This document shows, piece by piece, positions 1 to 9,273 of a stretch of DNA of 64,000 nucleotides. The stretch covers positions 372,001 to 436,000 of the forward strand of contig NZ_RBAM01000003.1 of assembly GCF_003626645.1 (NCBI RefSeq), given 5' to 3'. This stretch comes from Streptomyces klenkii. Lineage in GTDB: Bacteria > Actinomycetota > Actinomycetes > Streptomycetales > Streptomycetaceae. The position numbers and the translations under genes were made by a program. Under the pieces are notes generated by a model. It had not been told where the DNA came from and did not search any database. It worked only from the letters and a program-made list of their open reading frames with translations. Position 1 is the stretch's first letter; every line of letters begins with the position of its first letter.

Positions 1-106
1 GCACCTGCGGGAGATCCTGGAGTCGGCGGAGCCGCGGCCGCGCCCCGTAGCAGCGGGGGCGGCGAGCGGCACGGCCGGGGTGACCGAGGCGGCCGGGGCG
101 AGCTAG
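1..106 (+). CDS. lipB: LipB octanoyltransferase, C-terminal end (partial)
   Basis: Only the last 34 codons are present, in the frame starting at base 2 and ending with TAG at 104-106. The peptide opens HLREIL and then runs into a low-complexity Ala/Gly tail. LipB moves octanoate from acyl carrier protein to lipoyl domains, and LipA then inserts sulfur. The assignment rests mainly on its place directly upstream of lipA in the same direction, the usual actinobacterial order. The visible segment is the poorly conserved C-terminus, so the sequence alone would not prove it. Confidence 0.6.
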   Translation, partial: HLREILESAEPRPRPVAAGAASGTAGVTEAAGAS

Positions 107-245
107 CCCGCGGGGCCGGTGGGGAGCCGGTGGGGGAATGTGCCCGGGCCTTCATGAGTTGCCCAGGGCACAGGAATGACGAGCGTAGGAAATAACGGGC
201 GTACCCTGGTGTCCGCCGAGGAATCGAAGTCATAGGGAGCCGGAC

Positions 246-1211
246 GTGTCGGCAGTCGCACCCGACGGACGCAAGATGCTGCGCTTGGAGGTCCGGAACG
301 CCCAGACCCCCATCGAGCGCAAGCCCGAGTGGATCAAGACGCGGGCGAAGATGGGCCCCGAGTACACCTCGCTCCAGGGCCTGGTGAAGCGCGAGGGCCT
401 GCACACCGTGTGCCAGGAGGCGGGCTGCCCCAACATCTACGAGTGCTGGGAGGACCGCGAGGCCACGTTCCTCATCGGCGGCGACCAGTGCACCCGGCGC
501 TGTGACTTCTGCCAGATCGACACCGGCAAGCCCGAGGCCCTGGACCGGGACGAGCCGCGCCGCGTCGGCGAGTCGGTCGTCACGATGGACCTGAACTACG
601 CCACGATCACCGGCGTCGCCCGCGACGACCTGGCCGACGGCGGCGCCTGGCTGTACGCGGAGACCGTGCGCCAGATCCACCAGCAGACCACGGAGCGCGA
701 GGCCGGCCGGACCAAGGTCGAGCTGCTCGCGCCGGACTTCAACGCGGTCCCCGAGCTGCTGGACGAGGTCTTCGCCTCGCGCCCCGAGGTCTTCGCGCAC
801 AACGTCGAGACCGTGCCCCGGATCTTCCGCCGCATCCGCCCCGGCTTCCGCTACGAGCGCTCGCTCGAGGTCATCACCAAGGCCCGCGAGGCCGGTCTGG
901 TGACCAAGTCCAACCTGATCCTGGGCATGGGCGAGGAGCGGGCCGAGGTCAGCGAGGCGCTGCGCGACCTGCACGAGGCGGGCTGCGAGCTCATCACCAT
1001 CACCCAGTACCTGCGGCCGTCGCCGCGGCACCACCCGGTGGAGCGCTGGGTGAAGCCGCAGGAGTTCGTCGAGCTGAAGGACGAGGCGGAGGAGATCGGC
1101 TACGCCGGCGTCATGTCCGGCCCCCTGGTCCGTTCGTCGTACCGCGCCGGTCGCCTCTACCAGCAGGCGATGGAGCGGCGCGCGGCCGCCCCGTCGACCC
1201 AGGCGGTCTGA
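246..1211 (+). CDS. lipA: Lipoyl synthase LipA
   Basis: This radical SAM enzyme inserts two sulfur atoms into protein-bound octanoyl groups to make lipoate for 2-oxoacid dehydrogenases and the glycine cleavage system. The sequence has the N-terminal auxiliary-cluster motif [12 protein letters not shown], the radical SAM motif CTRRCDFC and the C-terminal RSSYRAG signature. The 321-aa length is normal. The start is GTG at 246, preceded by AGGGAG. It follows lipB by about 140 bp, and a strong hairpin lies just after the stop, so it probably ends a lipB-lipA unit. Confidence 0.97.
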   Translation: MSAVAPDGRKMLRLEVRNAQTPIERKPEWIKTRAKMGPEYTSLQGLVKREGLHTVCQEAGCPNIYECWEDREATFLIGGDQCTRRCDFCQIDTGKPEALDRDEPRRVGESVVTMDLNYATITGVARDDLADGGAWLYAETVRQIHQQTTEREAGRTKVELLAPDFNAVPELLDEVFASRPEVFAHNVETVPRIFRRIRPGFRYERSLEVITKAREAGLVTKSNLILGMGEERAEVSEALRDLHEAGCELITITQYLRPSPRHHPVERWVKPQEFVELKDEAEEIGYAGVMSGPLVRSSYRAGRLYQQAMERRAAAPSTQAV

Positions 1212-1241
1212 CCTGCGGCTCCGGCCCTGCGCACACTCATG

Positions 1242-1294
1242 GACGCGGCCCGTGTCTCCCCTGCCGGACGGTGGGGGAAGGTACGGGCCGCGTC
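1242..1294 (+). terminator. Terminator-like hairpin after lipA
   Basis: Perfect 12-bp arms at 1242-1253 and 1283-1294 enclose a loop that can itself pair (CTCCCC with GGGGGA). It lies 30 bases after the lipA stop. There is no clean T run, which is common for Streptomyces terminators. Confidence 0.7.
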
Positions 1295-1310
1295 AACGTT
1301 TCATAGGTGT

Positions 1311-1339
1311 TTGACCAAGAGGTCATCCATTGGTAACAC
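1311..1339 (+). promoter_or_regulatory. Candidate sigma-70-type promoter with dyad
   Basis: TTGACC at 1311-1316 and TAACAC at 1334-1339 are separated by 17 bases, a canonical housekeeping arrangement. Nested inverted repeats sit in the same stretch: TGACC/GGTCA at 1312-1316 and 1321-1325, ACCAA/TTGGT at 1315-1319 and 1330-1334, and GGTGTT/AACACC at 1307-1312 and 1335-1340. It would drive the small gene starting at 1460 with an untranslated leader of about 110 bases. Confidence 0.5.
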
Positions 1340-1459
1340 CGTTCCGTGACGATGGGGGTACGCACAGCAGTTCCCGGTACGTACATCCCTTCCCCGCCGG
1401 TACGCACCTCCAGCCCCCCGCTGCCCACTGATCACTTCCGCTCCCGAGGGGACAACGAC

Positions 1460-1720
1460 ATGCAGGCCGCGCCCGCCCACGCAGCCGTGGCGACAGCCAC
1501 CCGCGCCGCTTCCGCCCTGCCCACCACGCTCGCCGTGCGCCCCCCGTCCGTCACCGGGGCCCTGCGGGCCCTGGAGGGGCTGCTGATGCGCGGCGGCCAG
1601 CGCACCGCGCGGCGGAACGCCTGGACCGCGGTGCTGGAGGACCGCCGCCGGGCCAAGGACCGGCGCGAGGCGCAGCACGTGCTGGAGGCCGTGGCGGCCC
1701 CCGGTCCGCAGGCGACGTAA
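1460..1720 (+). CDS. Small basic protein of unknown function (86 aa)
   Basis: I do not recognise a family. The first 25 residues are Ala/Thr rich; the second half is strongly basic (RRNAW, DRRRAKDRREAQ) and probably helical, which could suit nucleic-acid or membrane binding. An upstream in-frame start exists at 1346, but ATG 1460 is preceded by GAGGGGA at a good distance and follows the candidate promoter at 1311-1339. It ends 10 bases before the DUF4191 gene, so the two may be co-transcribed. Confidence 0.6.
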   Translation: MQAAPAHAAVATATRAASALPTTLAVRPPSVTGALRALEGLLMRGGQRTARRNAWTAVLEDRRRAKDRREAQHVLEAVAAPGPQAT

Positions 1721-1730
1721 ACTTCGCCTT

Positions 1731-2420
1731 ATGGCGAGGAAGGCAACACCTGAGACTGAGAAGCAGGGGCGACTCCAGCAGATCGTCCTGTCCTACAAGA
1801 TGACGCGAGAGGCTGACCCGAAGGTCGGTCTTGTCGTCGCGGGCGTGGGCATCGTGACCCTCGGTGTCCTGCTCGCCGTGGGCTTTGCCATCGGCCACCC
1901 GGTCTACCTGGGCATTCTCGGCGTTCTGCTGGCGTTCCTCGCGATGGCCATCGTCTTCGGGCAGCGCGCCCAGCGCGCCTACCAGAACAAGATCGAGGGC
2001 CAGCGCGGCGCGGCCGCGGCCATCATGGAAGGCCAGATGGGCCGCCAGTGGACGACGACGACCGCCGTCGCGTTCAACCGCGACGAGGACATGGTCCACC
2101 GCGCGATCGGCAAGGCCGGCATCGTGCTCATCGGCGAGGGCAACCCCGGCCGGGTCAAGGCCCTGCTGGCGGCCGAGAAGCGCAAGATGGCGCGCATCGT
2201 GACGGACGTCCCGGTGCACGACTTCATCATCGGCAACGGCGAGGGCCAGCTGCCGCTGAAGAAGCTGCGCACGACGCTGGCGAAGCTGCCGCGCGTGGTC
2301 CCGGGCGACAAGGTGACGACGACCACCGACCGGCTGCGGGCCATGGGCGACCCGATGAAGAACATGCCGATCCCGAAGGGTCCGCTGCCGAAGGGCGCGC
2401 GGATGCCGAAGGGCCGCTAG
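1731..2420 (+). CDS. DUF4191 family membrane protein
   Basis: This 229-aa protein has a short basic N-terminus, two adjacent transmembrane segments (about residues 33-51 and 55-73), then a soluble domain of about 150 residues. The C-terminal tail is Lys/Pro/Met rich with repeated PKG units. It matches the actinobacterial DUF4191 family, typically found beside lipA/lipB and glnA. Its molecular role is unknown. The start at 1731 lies right behind the preceding small gene, suggesting one transcript that ends at the hairpin at 2449-2501. Confidence 0.85.
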   Translation: MARKATPETEKQGRLQQIVLSYKMTREADPKVGLVVAGVGIVTLGVLLAVGFAIGHPVYLGILGVLLAFLAMAIVFGQRAQRAYQNKIEGQRGAAAAIMEGQMGRQWTTTTAVAFNRDEDMVHRAIGKAGIVLIGEGNPGRVKALLAAEKRKMARIVTDVPVHDFIIGNGEGQLPLKKLRTTLAKLPRVVPGDKVTTTTDRLRAMGDPMKNMPIPKGPLPKGARMPKGR

Positions 2421-2448
2421 AAGGCACATCGCTGGAAGGCACACAGCA

Positions 2449-2501
2449 AACGACGAGGGCGGGGCGGAAACCTTTACGGTTTCCGCCCCGCCCTCGTCGT
2501 T
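2449..2501. terminator. Perfect 24-bp bidirectional terminator hairpin
   Basis: The arms at 2449-2472 and 2478-2501 are perfect reverse complements with a 5-base loop (TTTAC). It sits between the convergent DUF4191 and RDD genes, so it can end transcription from both sides. A-rich and T-rich bases flank it only weakly. Confidence 0.9.
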
Positions 2502-2522
2502 GCTCTCTTGCCGGCCGTTCTG

Positions 2523-3014
2523 TCAGATCCGCACCTGGACGGCGCGTGCGAGCCGGTCGTGGAGCCCGCGGGTGTCGCGGTCCCAGATGACGGCCGGGAT
2601 GACGACGACGAGGAGTACGCTGCGGAAGAGGACGCGGGGCAGGGAGAGCCGGCCCCCGCCCTCGGCGACGACGCGCAGCCCGAGGAGGCGCTTGCCGGGG
2701 GTGCAGCCGACCGTACCGACGGTGACGACACTGAGTACGAAGAAGATCAGCAGCGCCCAGTTCCCGGCCTGCTGGGGCTTGCCGTCCGCGAGGAAGGCGT
2801 AGGCGATGAGCATGCACAGCGCCCAGTCGATGAAGACGGCGCCGAGGCGCCGCCCGAGCGGGGCGATGGCGCCGGGCCCGTCCGCCGGGAGCCCGAGGCG
2901 CTCGCCCCGGTGCCCGAAGTCGACGCCCATCTCCTCGGCGGCCGCGCGCGGGCCGGAGAGCCATGAGCCGATTGCTTGCCTGTTGTCCACCCGTCCACGG
3001 TACTGCGCCCGCAT
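2523..3014 (-). CDS. RDD family membrane protein
   Basis: This 163-aa protein carries the RDD domain: an RR-containing entry into the first membrane helix (LGRRLGAVFIDWALC), a second helix (about residues 85-103), the TPGKRLLGLRVV turn, a third hydrophobic segment and a closing RGLHDRLA. Function across the family is not fixed; some members are linked to ion or stress transport. ATG 3014 has AAGGGA six bases upstream and is preferred over an in-frame GTG at 2990. It is convergent with DUF4191 and divergent from glnA. Confidence 0.85.
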   Translation of the reverse strand: MRAQYRGRVDNRQAIGSWLSGPRAAAEEMGVDFGHRGERLGLPADGPGAIAPLGRRLGAVFIDWALCMLIAYAFLADGKPQQAGNWALLIFFVLSVVTVGTVGCTPGKRLLGLRVVAEGGGRLSLPRVLFRSVLLVVVIPAVIWDRDTRGLHDRLARAVQVRI

Positions 3015-3076
3015 TCGTTCCCTTCCGCCCGGGGTCGGAAGGCCGTGTTACACAGCACATCCGGGCCGCACCCCGG

Positions 3077-3114
3077 TTAACCTCGGCGAAACAAATGGGT
3101 CATGCCCGGGAAAT
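3077..3114 (+). promoter_or_regulatory. GlnR binding array upstream of glnA
   Basis: Four pentamers occur at exact 6-base spacing: TTAAC (3077-3081), GAAAC (3088-3092), GTCAT (3099-3103) and GAAAT (3110-3114). This fits the known Streptomyces GlnR layout of two a-site/b-site pairs (gTnAc-n6-GaAAc, repeated). It lies about 100 bases before the glnA start and so marks nitrogen-responsive control. Confidence 0.88.
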
Positions 3115-3211
3115 CCCGTCTCTCTAGGGTCGGCCGCAGCGCGCCGGTGCGATACGGACCGCGCCACCGAAGCAATCCCCGACCGCGTACGGCCGGGCTA
3201 GGAGGAGTTGG

Positions 3212-4621
3212 ATGTTCCAGAACGCCGACGAGGCCAAGAAGTTCATCTCGGATGAGGACGTCAAGTTCGTCGACGTCCGATTCTGCGACCTGCCTGGCGT
3301 GATGCAGCACTTCACGATCCCGGCCGCGGCCTTCGACCCGAACGAGGAGCTCGCCTTCGACGGCTCCTCGATCCGCGGTTTCCAGGCGATCCACGAGTCC
3401 GACATGGCCCTGCGCGCGGACCTGTCCACGGCCCGCATGGACCCGTTCCGCCGGGACAAGACGCTTAACATCAACTTCTTCATCCACGACCCGATCACGG
3501 GCGAGCAGTACAGCCGCGACCCGCGCAACATCGCCAAGAAGGCCGAGGCCTACCTCGCCTCCACGGGCATCGCGGACACCGCGTACTTCGGCCCGGAGGC
3601 CGAGTTCTACGTCTTCGACAGCGTGCGCTTCAACACCGCGGCGAACGAGTCCTTCTACCACATCGACTCCGAGGCCGGCGCCTGGAACACCGGTGCGGTC
3701 GAGGACAACCGCGGTTACAAGGTCCGCTACAAGGGCGGCTACTTCCCGGCCCCGCCGGTCGACCACTTCGCCGACCTGCGCGCGGAGATCTCCCTGGAGC
3801 TGGACAAGGCCGGCCTCCAGGTCGAGCGCCAGCACCACGAGGTCGGCACCGCCGGCCAGGCCGAGATCAACTACAAGTTCAACACGCTGCTCGCCGCCGC
3901 CGACGACCTGATGCTCTTCAAGTACATCGTGAAGAACGTCGCCTGGCGCAACGGCAAGACCGCCACCTTCATGCCGAAGCCGATCTTCGGCGACAACGGC
4001 TCGGGCATGCACGTCCACCAGTCCCTGTGGAGCAACGGCGACCCGCTCTTCTACGACGAGCAGGGCTACGCCGGCCTGTCGGACACCGCCCGCTACTACA
4101 TCGGCGGCATCCTCAAGCACGCCCCGTCGCTGCTGGCCTTCACCAACCCGACGGTGAACTCCTACCACCGCCTGGTCCCCGGCTTCGAGGCCCCGGTCAA
4201 CCTGGTCTACTCCCAGCGCAACCGCTCCGCCGCCATGCGCATCCCGATCACGGGCTCCAACCCGAAGGCCAAGCGCGTCGAGTTCCGCGCCCCGGACCCG
4301 TCCTCGAACCCGTACCTCGCCTTCTCGGCCCTCCTCCTGGCCGGCCTCGACGGCGTCAAGAACAAGATCGAGCCCGCCGAGCCGATCGACAAGGACCTCT
4401 ACGAGCTCGCCCCCGACGAGCACGCCAACGTCCCCCAGGTCCCGACGTCCCTCCCGGCCGTCCTCGAGGCCCTCGAGGCCGACAACGAGTACCTCCAGGC
4501 CGGCGGCGTCTTCACCTCCGACCTGATCGAGACCTGGATCGACTACAAGCGCACCAACGAAATCGCCCCGATCCAGCTCCGCCCGCACCCGCACGAGTTC
4601 GAGATGTACTTCGACATCTAA
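3212..4621 (+). CDS. glnA: Glutamine synthetase type I GlnA
   Basis: GlnA makes glutamine from glutamate, ammonia and ATP in the cytoplasm as a dodecamer. The 469-aa product has the expected FDGSSIRGF signature, the ATP-binding segment ([17 protein letters not shown]), the glutamate-flap region and a C-terminal loop with LYELAPDE. Tyr397 in that loop matches the tyrosine adenylylated by GlnE in beta-type GS, and glnE lies 30 kb downstream. The ribosome site GGAGGAG precedes ATG 3212. Expression is probably set by GlnR, given the boxes at 3077-3114. A hairpin follows the stop. Confidence 0.98.
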   Translation: MFQNADEAKKFISDEDVKFVDVRFCDLPGVMQHFTIPAAAFDPNEELAFDGSSIRGFQAIHESDMALRADLSTARMDPFRRDKTLNINFFIHDPITGEQYSRDPRNIAKKAEAYLASTGIADTAYFGPEAEFYVFDSVRFNTAANESFYHIDSEAGAWNTGAVEDNRGYKVRYKGGYFPAPPVDHFADLRAEISLELDKAGLQVERQHHEVGTAGQAEINYKFNTLLAAADDLMLFKYIVKNVAWRNGKTATFMPKPIFGDNGSGMHVHQSLWSNGDPLFYDEQGYAGLSDTARYYIGGILKHAPSLLAFTNPTVNSYHRLVPGFEAPVNLVYSQRNRSAAMRIPITGSNPKAKRVEFRAPDPSSNPYLAFSALLLAGLDGVKNKIEPAEPIDKDLYELAPDEHANVPQVPTSLPAVLEALEADNEYLQAGGVFTSDLIETWIDYKRTNEIAPIQLRPHPHEFEMYFDI

Positions 4622-4638
4622 GACGCCGGGCTGACCAG

Positions 4639-4674
4639 TGCGGGCCGCTACCCGAATCCGGGTGGCGGCCCGCA
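4639..4674 (+). terminator. glnA terminator hairpin
   Basis: Arms at 4639-4654 and 4659-4674 pair over 16 bases with a single G-T wobble and a 4-base loop, followed by TTCGTT. It starts 17 bases after the glnA stop and can also serve the convergent gene ending at 4684. Confidence 0.85.
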
Positions 4675-4683
4675 TTCGTTGTG

Positions 4684-5592
4684 CTACTTGGCGGGGTCCA
4701 TGAGGCGGACCGTGCTGAGGATTTTGCGGACGGTGTCGTCCGGGAGTTCGTTCTTGACGTCCTTTGCGGCGAAGAGGGTCCAGGACGTGTATTCGTTGCC
4801 CTTGGGGTTTTTGAAGACGAAGGCGGTGGCCTTGCCGTCGGAGGCGCACTTGTTCTTCTTCGGGACGCCCGAGGCGGCGGACGTGACCAGGGTGCCGGAG
4901 AGGCCGGACTTGGTGGTGTACTGCTCCGCCGGGGCGGATTTGATCTTCTTCTTGTCGGGCTGGGTGTAAAAGCCGTAGAGCCAGGCCTCGGCGTTGGCGC
5001 GGGCGGCGGCCTCGGGGTCCTGGCCGCGTTCGCTGCGGGAGCCGGCCGCGGCGAGGGCCATGTTCTCCTTCTTGTCACCGCTGCCGGAGCTGCACCACGC
5101 CGGGTCGAGCATCGCCGGTGCCATGAAGGCGACGAGCGGCTTGTCTTCGGGGTCGTCGTTCTCGGCGACGTAGGTGACCCAGTCGGTCTGCTTGCGGTCC
5201 CATTCGGGGGGCACGTCGAAGGCGACGCCCTTCGCGGGGTTCGTGACGACCTTCCAACCGGGGACGACCGGCTTGGGGTCGTGGTCCGCGCGCGGGTTGT
5301 CGGTGCCGGCCGACGCTCCGGGGTCCGTGCTCGGGGCGGGCGACGAGGGGCTCGTGGCGGGCTTCGGGTCCTTCGCCTCGGCGTCCTTGTCGCCGCCTAG
5401 GACGAGGAAGCCGGTGACGCCCGCGGCGATGACGACCGCCGTCGCCGCGGCTATGGCTATGACCTTCGTTCTGTTTCCCCCGCCTCGTGGTGGCTGCGGC
5501 GGCGGCCCGTACGGGCTCGGCTGCTGATACGGATTCGCTTGCCCGCCCTGCGGATGCCGCGGGTCCCCCGGAGACTGCTGTCCTTGCCACAT
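4684..5592 (-). CDS. Membrane-anchored extracellular protein, unknown function
   Basis: The 302-aa product begins with a Pro/Gln/Gly-rich cytoplasmic stretch (about 40 residues), then one transmembrane helix (about 42-66), an extracellular Asp/Pro/Ser linker, and a folded domain from about residue 105 to the end. That domain begins GWKVVTNP and contains two cysteines that could form a disulfide. The shape is common among Streptomyces surface proteins, but I cannot assign a function. It sits 17 bases downstream of the SDR gene on the same strand, so the two may share a transcript. Confidence 0.7.
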   Translation of the reverse strand: MWQGQQSPGDPRHPQGGQANPYQQPSPYGPPPQPPRGGGNRTKVIAIAAATAVVIAAGVTGFLVLGGDKDAEAKDPKPATSPSSPAPSTDPGASAGTDNPRADHDPKPVVPGWKVVTNPAKGVAFDVPPEWDRKQTDWVTYVAENDDPEDKPLVAFMAPAMLDPAWCSSGSGDKKENMALAAAGSRSERGQDPEAAARANAEAWLYGFYTQPDKKKIKSAPAEQYTTKSGLSGTLVTSAASGVPKKNKCASDGKATAFVFKNPKGNEYTSWTLFAAKDVKNELPDDTVRKILSTVRLMDPAK

Positions 5593-5608
5593 AGGGGGAA
5601 ACCCTATG

Positions 5609-6364
5609 TCAGCGGGTGGTGTAGCCCCCGTTGATGAAGAGGGTCTGGCCGTTGAGCCACCAGCCGTCCGTCAGCAGGAACTTCACGTACGGGACGATGT
5701 CCTCGATCTTGGTGAGGTCGCCGTTCATGGACGAGGACTTGTGGTACGCGACGGAGTCGTCCGTCTCGGCCGGGTAGAAGAACGGGGTGTCCATCGGGCC
5801 GGGGGCGATGTTGTTCACCGAGATGTTCCGCCCGAAGAGCTCTTTGGAGAGGGCGCGGGTGAAGTGCTCGACGGGGGCCTTGCTGCCGGCGTAGACGGAG
5901 TAGAGGCCGGTGTACGCGGCGAGCAAGGAGGTCACGACGGTGACGATGGAGCCGTCGCGTTCGAGGCGTTTCGCGGCCTCGCGCATCATGAAGTACGCCG
6001 CCTTGCTATTGACGGCGAACATTTTGTCGAACTCCTCCTCCGACGTCTCGGTCATCGGCTTCTTGATGACCATGCCGGCGGTGTTCACCATGTGGTCGAC
6101 CTTGCCGAACGCCCGCACCGCCGCGTCGAAGAGCTTCTCGACCTCGGCGACCTTCGTCAGGTCGCCCTGGTGGGCGAAGGCGTCGCCACCGGCCTTCTTC
6201 ACGTCCGCGACGGTCTGCTCCGCCTTGTCGCGCGACGAGTCGCTGTTGTAATGGACGACGATCTTGGCGCCGTCCCGGGCGAGCTCGCGGGCGACGAGGC
6301 CGCCGAGGTTCTTCGACGCGCCGCCGATGACGACGACCTTGTCCTTGAGCGTACGAGCGGGCAT
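5609..6364 (-). CDS. Short-chain dehydrogenase/reductase (251 aa)
   Basis: This is a Rossmann-fold SDR oxidoreductase. The cofactor loop reads GGASKNLGG, the NAG-type motif is NTAGM, and the catalytic Ser (VVTSLL) is followed by YAGSK, giving the Tyr-Lys pair. The C-terminal segment LNGQTLFINGG is typical of classical SDRs. The substrate is unknown. An in-frame start at 6457 exists, but ATG 6364 has GGGAGAGG directly upstream and gives the normal family length. Confidence 0.88.
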   Translation of the reverse strand: MPARTLKDKVVVIGGASKNLGGLVARELARDGAKIVVHYNSDSSRDKAEQTVADVKKAGGDAFAHQGDLTKVAEVEKLFDAAVRAFGKVDHMVNTAGMVIKKPMTETSEEEFDKMFAVNSKAAYFMMREAAKRLERDGSIVTVVTSLLAAYTGLYSVYAGSKAPVEHFTRALSKELFGRNISVNNIAPGPMDTPFFYPAETDDSVAYHKSSSMNGDLTKIEDIVPYVKFLLTDGWWLNGQTLFINGGYTTR

Positions 6365-6497
6365 GGGCCTCTCCCGGTGACGGTCAGTGGTCAGTGATGA
6401 CCAGTGACGACATGACGAGCCCCTTGCCACGTTATGGGCAAGTCCGGGGGTTCGCATGCGGGCGCCGGCCGCGCCGGGAGAGGCCCTGCTGCACCTG

Positions 6498-6779
6498 TCA
6501 GTAGTTGGCGGCGTCGTGGATGAGGGAGCGCACCGCCCGGCACGTCGTGTCGGAGGGCGCGTGGACCCCGATGCTGACCGCCGTCGCCCTTATCCGGCGG
6601 TTGCTCGCCTGCTCCGGGCGGTACACCCCGGAGTGCAGGAGCGCGATCGCGAGGCGCATGGCCTTCAGCTGGCGGTTGTGGGACTCGTACCACGCGCGCG
6701 GCCGGCCCGCGGGCATCGGCTTCTTCGGCAGCGTGGCAAGGCTCGGGAGATCGGGAAGAGTGGGTGCGGCTACGGCCAT
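6498..6779 (-). CDS. Conserved small protein of unknown function (93 aa)
   Basis: The 93-aa product starts with a Pro/Leu-rich segment (MAVAAPTLPDLP) and continues with a basic, probably helical stretch (NRQLKAMRLAIALL). I do not recognise a family. The start at 6779 is well supported by AGGAGG upstream; the longer in-frame form to 6980 would overlap the divergent ArsC-like gene. It is translated away from that gene across a short AT-richer intergenic region (6780-6900). Confidence 0.65.
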   Translation of the reverse strand: MAVAAPTLPDLPSLATLPKKPMPAGRPRAWYESHNRQLKAMRLAIALLHSGVYRPEQASNRRIRATAVSIGVHAPSDTTCRAVRSLIHDAANY

Positions 6780-6900
6780 CGACGTTCCTCCTGGAGGGGG
6801 GTCACAACCTCTCTCGTATGCCTTCAATTTTACTGCCCCCCACTGACAATCGCCCCAGCTCAGGCGGGATTTGACGGGGGTGCGCGGTACGGTGTGGGGC

Positions 6901-7275
6901 ATGGAGATCTGGATCAATCCCGCCTGTTCGAAGTGCCGGAGCGCCATCAGCCTGCTCGACGCCGAAGGGGCCGGGTACACCGTGCGCCGCTATCTGGAGG
7001 ACGTCCCCGGCGAGGACGAGCTCCGCGCGATGCTCGACCGGCTCGGCCTGGAGCCGTGGGACATCACGCGCACCCAGGAGGCGCCGGCGAAGGAGCTCGG
7101 CGTCAAGGACTGGCCGCGCGACGCGAGCGCGCGCGAGCAGTGGATCAAGGCCCTGGCCGAGCACCCGAAGCTCATCCAGCGGCCGATCATCACCGCCGAC
7201 GACGGCACGGCGGTGGTGGCGCGTACGGAGGAGGCCGTACGGGAGGCGCTGTCACGGTCACAGCCCGCCGGCTGA
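6901..7275 (+). CDS. ArsC/Spx-like thioredoxin-fold protein
   Basis: The 124-aa product has the ArsC fold: an N-terminal NPACSKC, where the first cysteine is the usual redox-active residue, a central helical insert (EDELRAMLDRLG) and the conserved arginine-containing IQRPI near the C-terminus. Members reduce arsenate with glutathione or thioredoxin or act as redox regulators. No ars operon genes are nearby, so a true arsenate reductase role is uncertain. An upstream in-frame start at 6871 exists; ATG 6901 gives the normal domain start. Confidence 0.82.
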   Translation: MEIWINPACSKCRSAISLLDAEGAGYTVRRYLEDVPGEDELRAMLDRLGLEPWDITRTQEAPAKELGVKDWPRDASAREQWIKALAEHPKLIQRPIITADDGTAVVARTEEAVREALSRSQPAG

Positions 7276-7372
7276 CCGGAGGACACGGGCAGAGACAAGC
7301 GCAGGCAGGCATCCGGCCGCCGTCGGCGGTATAACGGGTGGTGTGGCATGCCGCTCCGCGGAGGAGGGGCCC

Positions 7373-9226
7373 ATGAAACCCGGCTACCTGCCCATCGAGG
7401 ACCACGGGATCATCGGCGATCTGCACACCGTGGCGCTCGTCGGGGTGGACGGCACGATCGACTGGTGCTGCCTGCCCCGCTTCGACGCGCCCTCCGTCTT
7501 CGGGTCCCTGCTCGACGCCGACCGCGGCGGGTTCTTCCGCGTCACGGTGCGTGGCGCGGAGCGCACCAAGCAGATGTACATGCCCGACTCGAACGTGCTG
7601 CTGACCCGGTTCCTCGGCCGGGACTCGGTGGCCGAGCTGTACGACTTCATGGTGCCCGACCACCCGTCCTGCCCGGCTTCGGGCACCCGCCAGATCGTGC
7701 GGGAGGTGCGGGTGCTGCGCGGCCGGGCCGTGATCGACGTGTGCTGCCGGCCCGCGTTCGACTACGGCCGCGCCCCGCACACGGTCACGCCCGTCCCCGG
7801 CGCGGGCGCCGTCTTCGCGGGCCCGGCCGGCTTCCTCGTGCTGCGCTCCTCCGTGCCCCTGACGCCCGGCGACGGGGGCTCCGCCCGCGCGACGGTGACG
7901 CTGGAGCCCGGCCAGTCGCTGGAGCTCGCCGCGCAGTGGGACGGAGAGGGTGCCGTACGGGAGGGCGTGGTGCGCCCGCTGGACTGCGCGGAGGCCACGC
8001 GGCTGCTGGACACGACGCTCCAGTACTGGGACGGCTGGCTGCGGCAGTCGCAGTACCGGGGCCGCTACCGCGAGGTCGTCGAGCGCTCGGCGCTGGCCCT
8101 GAAGCTGCTGGTCTACCAGCCGACCGGCGCCCTGGTCGCCGCCGCGACCACCTCCCTGCCCGAGGCCCCGGGCGGCGGCCGCAACTGGGACTACCGCTAC
8201 ACCTGGGTCCGCGACGCCGCCTTCACGCTCTACGCGCTGATGCGGCTGGGCTTCACGGAGGAGGCCGCCGCGTTCATCGACTGGCTCCACCAGCGCTGCG
8301 CGCAGGCCCCGCCCGGCACCGGCTTGCAGGTGCTGTACGGCATCGACGGCCGCCCCGACCTGCCCGAGACGATCCTGGACCACCTCTGCGGCTACAACGG
8401 CGCGCGCCCGGTCCGGATCGGCAACGCCGCGGCCGGCCAGACCCAGCTCGACATCCACGGCGAGCTCATGGACTCCGTCTACCTGTACAACAAGCACGCC
8501 GAGCCCATCTCGTACGAGCTGTGGGAGGCGCTCGCCCGCCAGCTCGACTGGCTGCAGAAGAACTGGGAGGAGCCCGACGACGGGATCTGGGAGACCCGCG
8601 GCGGACGGCAGCGCTTCACGTACTCCGCGCTGATGACCTGGGTCGCCTTCGAGCGGGCCATGCGCATCGCGCGCCACCGCGGCATGCCGGCCCCCGTCGA
8701 GCAGTGGCGGGACACGGCGGCGGCCGCGTACCGGTTCGTGCAGGACCGCTGCTGGGCGCCGGACCTCGGCGCGTACTGCCAGTACCCGGACAGCCCGACG
8801 CTGGACGCCTCGCTGCTGGTGATGCCGCTGGTGAAGTTCTCCGGGCCCAAGGACCCGCGGTTCCTGTCCACGGTGCGGCGGATCGAGGAGGAGCTGGTCA
8901 GCGACAGCCTGGTGCACCGCTACCGGACCGACGGCAGCGACGGCCTGGACGGCGGCGAGGGAACGTTCAACCTGTGCTCGTTCTGGTACGTCGAGGCGCT
9001 CGCCCGCTCCGGGCGGATCGGCGAGGCCCGCTACGTGTTCGAGAAGATGATCACCCATGCGAACCACCTCGGGCTCTACGCCGAGGAGATCGGGCCCGCG
9101 GGCGAGGCGCTCGGGAACTTCCCGCAGGCCTTCACCCACCTCGCGCTGATCAGCGCCGCCACGAACCTGGACCGCGCCCTGGCCACGCACCACGGGCCGG
9201 CGGCGCGGCACTGGCACATCCGCTGA
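7373..9226 (+). CDS. Glycoside hydrolase family 15 protein (trehalase/glucoamylase-like)
   Basis: The 617-aa cytoplasmic protein has the two-part GH15 layout: an N-terminal beta-sandwich (about 1-220) opening with GIIGDLHTVALVG, and a catalytic (alpha/alpha)6 barrel with NWDYRYTWVRDAAF at about residue 270. In actinobacteria this family includes trehalases and glucan-acting enzymes, so the substrate is probably an alpha-glucoside. ATG 7373 follows GAGGAGGGG and is preferred over an in-frame start at 7343. There is no signal peptide. Confidence 0.9.
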   Translation: MKPGYLPIEDHGIIGDLHTVALVGVDGTIDWCCLPRFDAPSVFGSLLDADRGGFFRVTVRGAERTKQMYMPDSNVLLTRFLGRDSVAELYDFMVPDHPSCPASGTRQIVREVRVLRGRAVIDVCCRPAFDYGRAPHTVTPVPGAGAVFAGPAGFLVLRSSVPLTPGDGGSARATVTLEPGQSLELAAQWDGEGAVREGVVRPLDCAEATRLLDTTLQYWDGWLRQSQYRGRYREVVERSALALKLLVYQPTGALVAAATTSLPEAPGGGRNWDYRYTWVRDAAFTLYALMRLGFTEEAAAFIDWLHQRCAQAPPGTGLQVLYGIDGRPDLPETILDHLCGYNGARPVRIGNAAAGQTQLDIHGELMDSVYLYNKHAEPISYELWEALARQLDWLQKNWEEPDDGIWETRGGRQRFTYSALMTWVAFERAMRIARHRGMPAPVEQWRDTAAAAYRFVQDRCWAPDLGAYCQYPDSPTLDASLLVMPLVKFSGPKDPRFLSTVRRIEEELVSDSLVHRYRTDGSDGLDGGEGTFNLCSFWYVEALARSGRIGEARYVFEKMITHANHLGLYAEEIGPAGEALGNFPQAFTHLALISAATNLDRALATHHGPAARHWHIR

Positions 9227-9273
9227 GAGGTACGCCGCTGCTGTGCCACGCGGCGCGGTGGCGGTGCGATGCC

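Noticed and set aside
1346..1459. Longer start for the 86-aa basic protein
   Set aside because: The added 38 residues have no ribosome site and begin at about the transcript start predicted from the promoter at 1311-1339.
6901..7275. Calling the ArsC-like protein a true arsenate reductase
   Set aside because: No arsR, arsB/acr3 or other arsenic gene is nearby, and the family includes many proteins with other or unknown roles.
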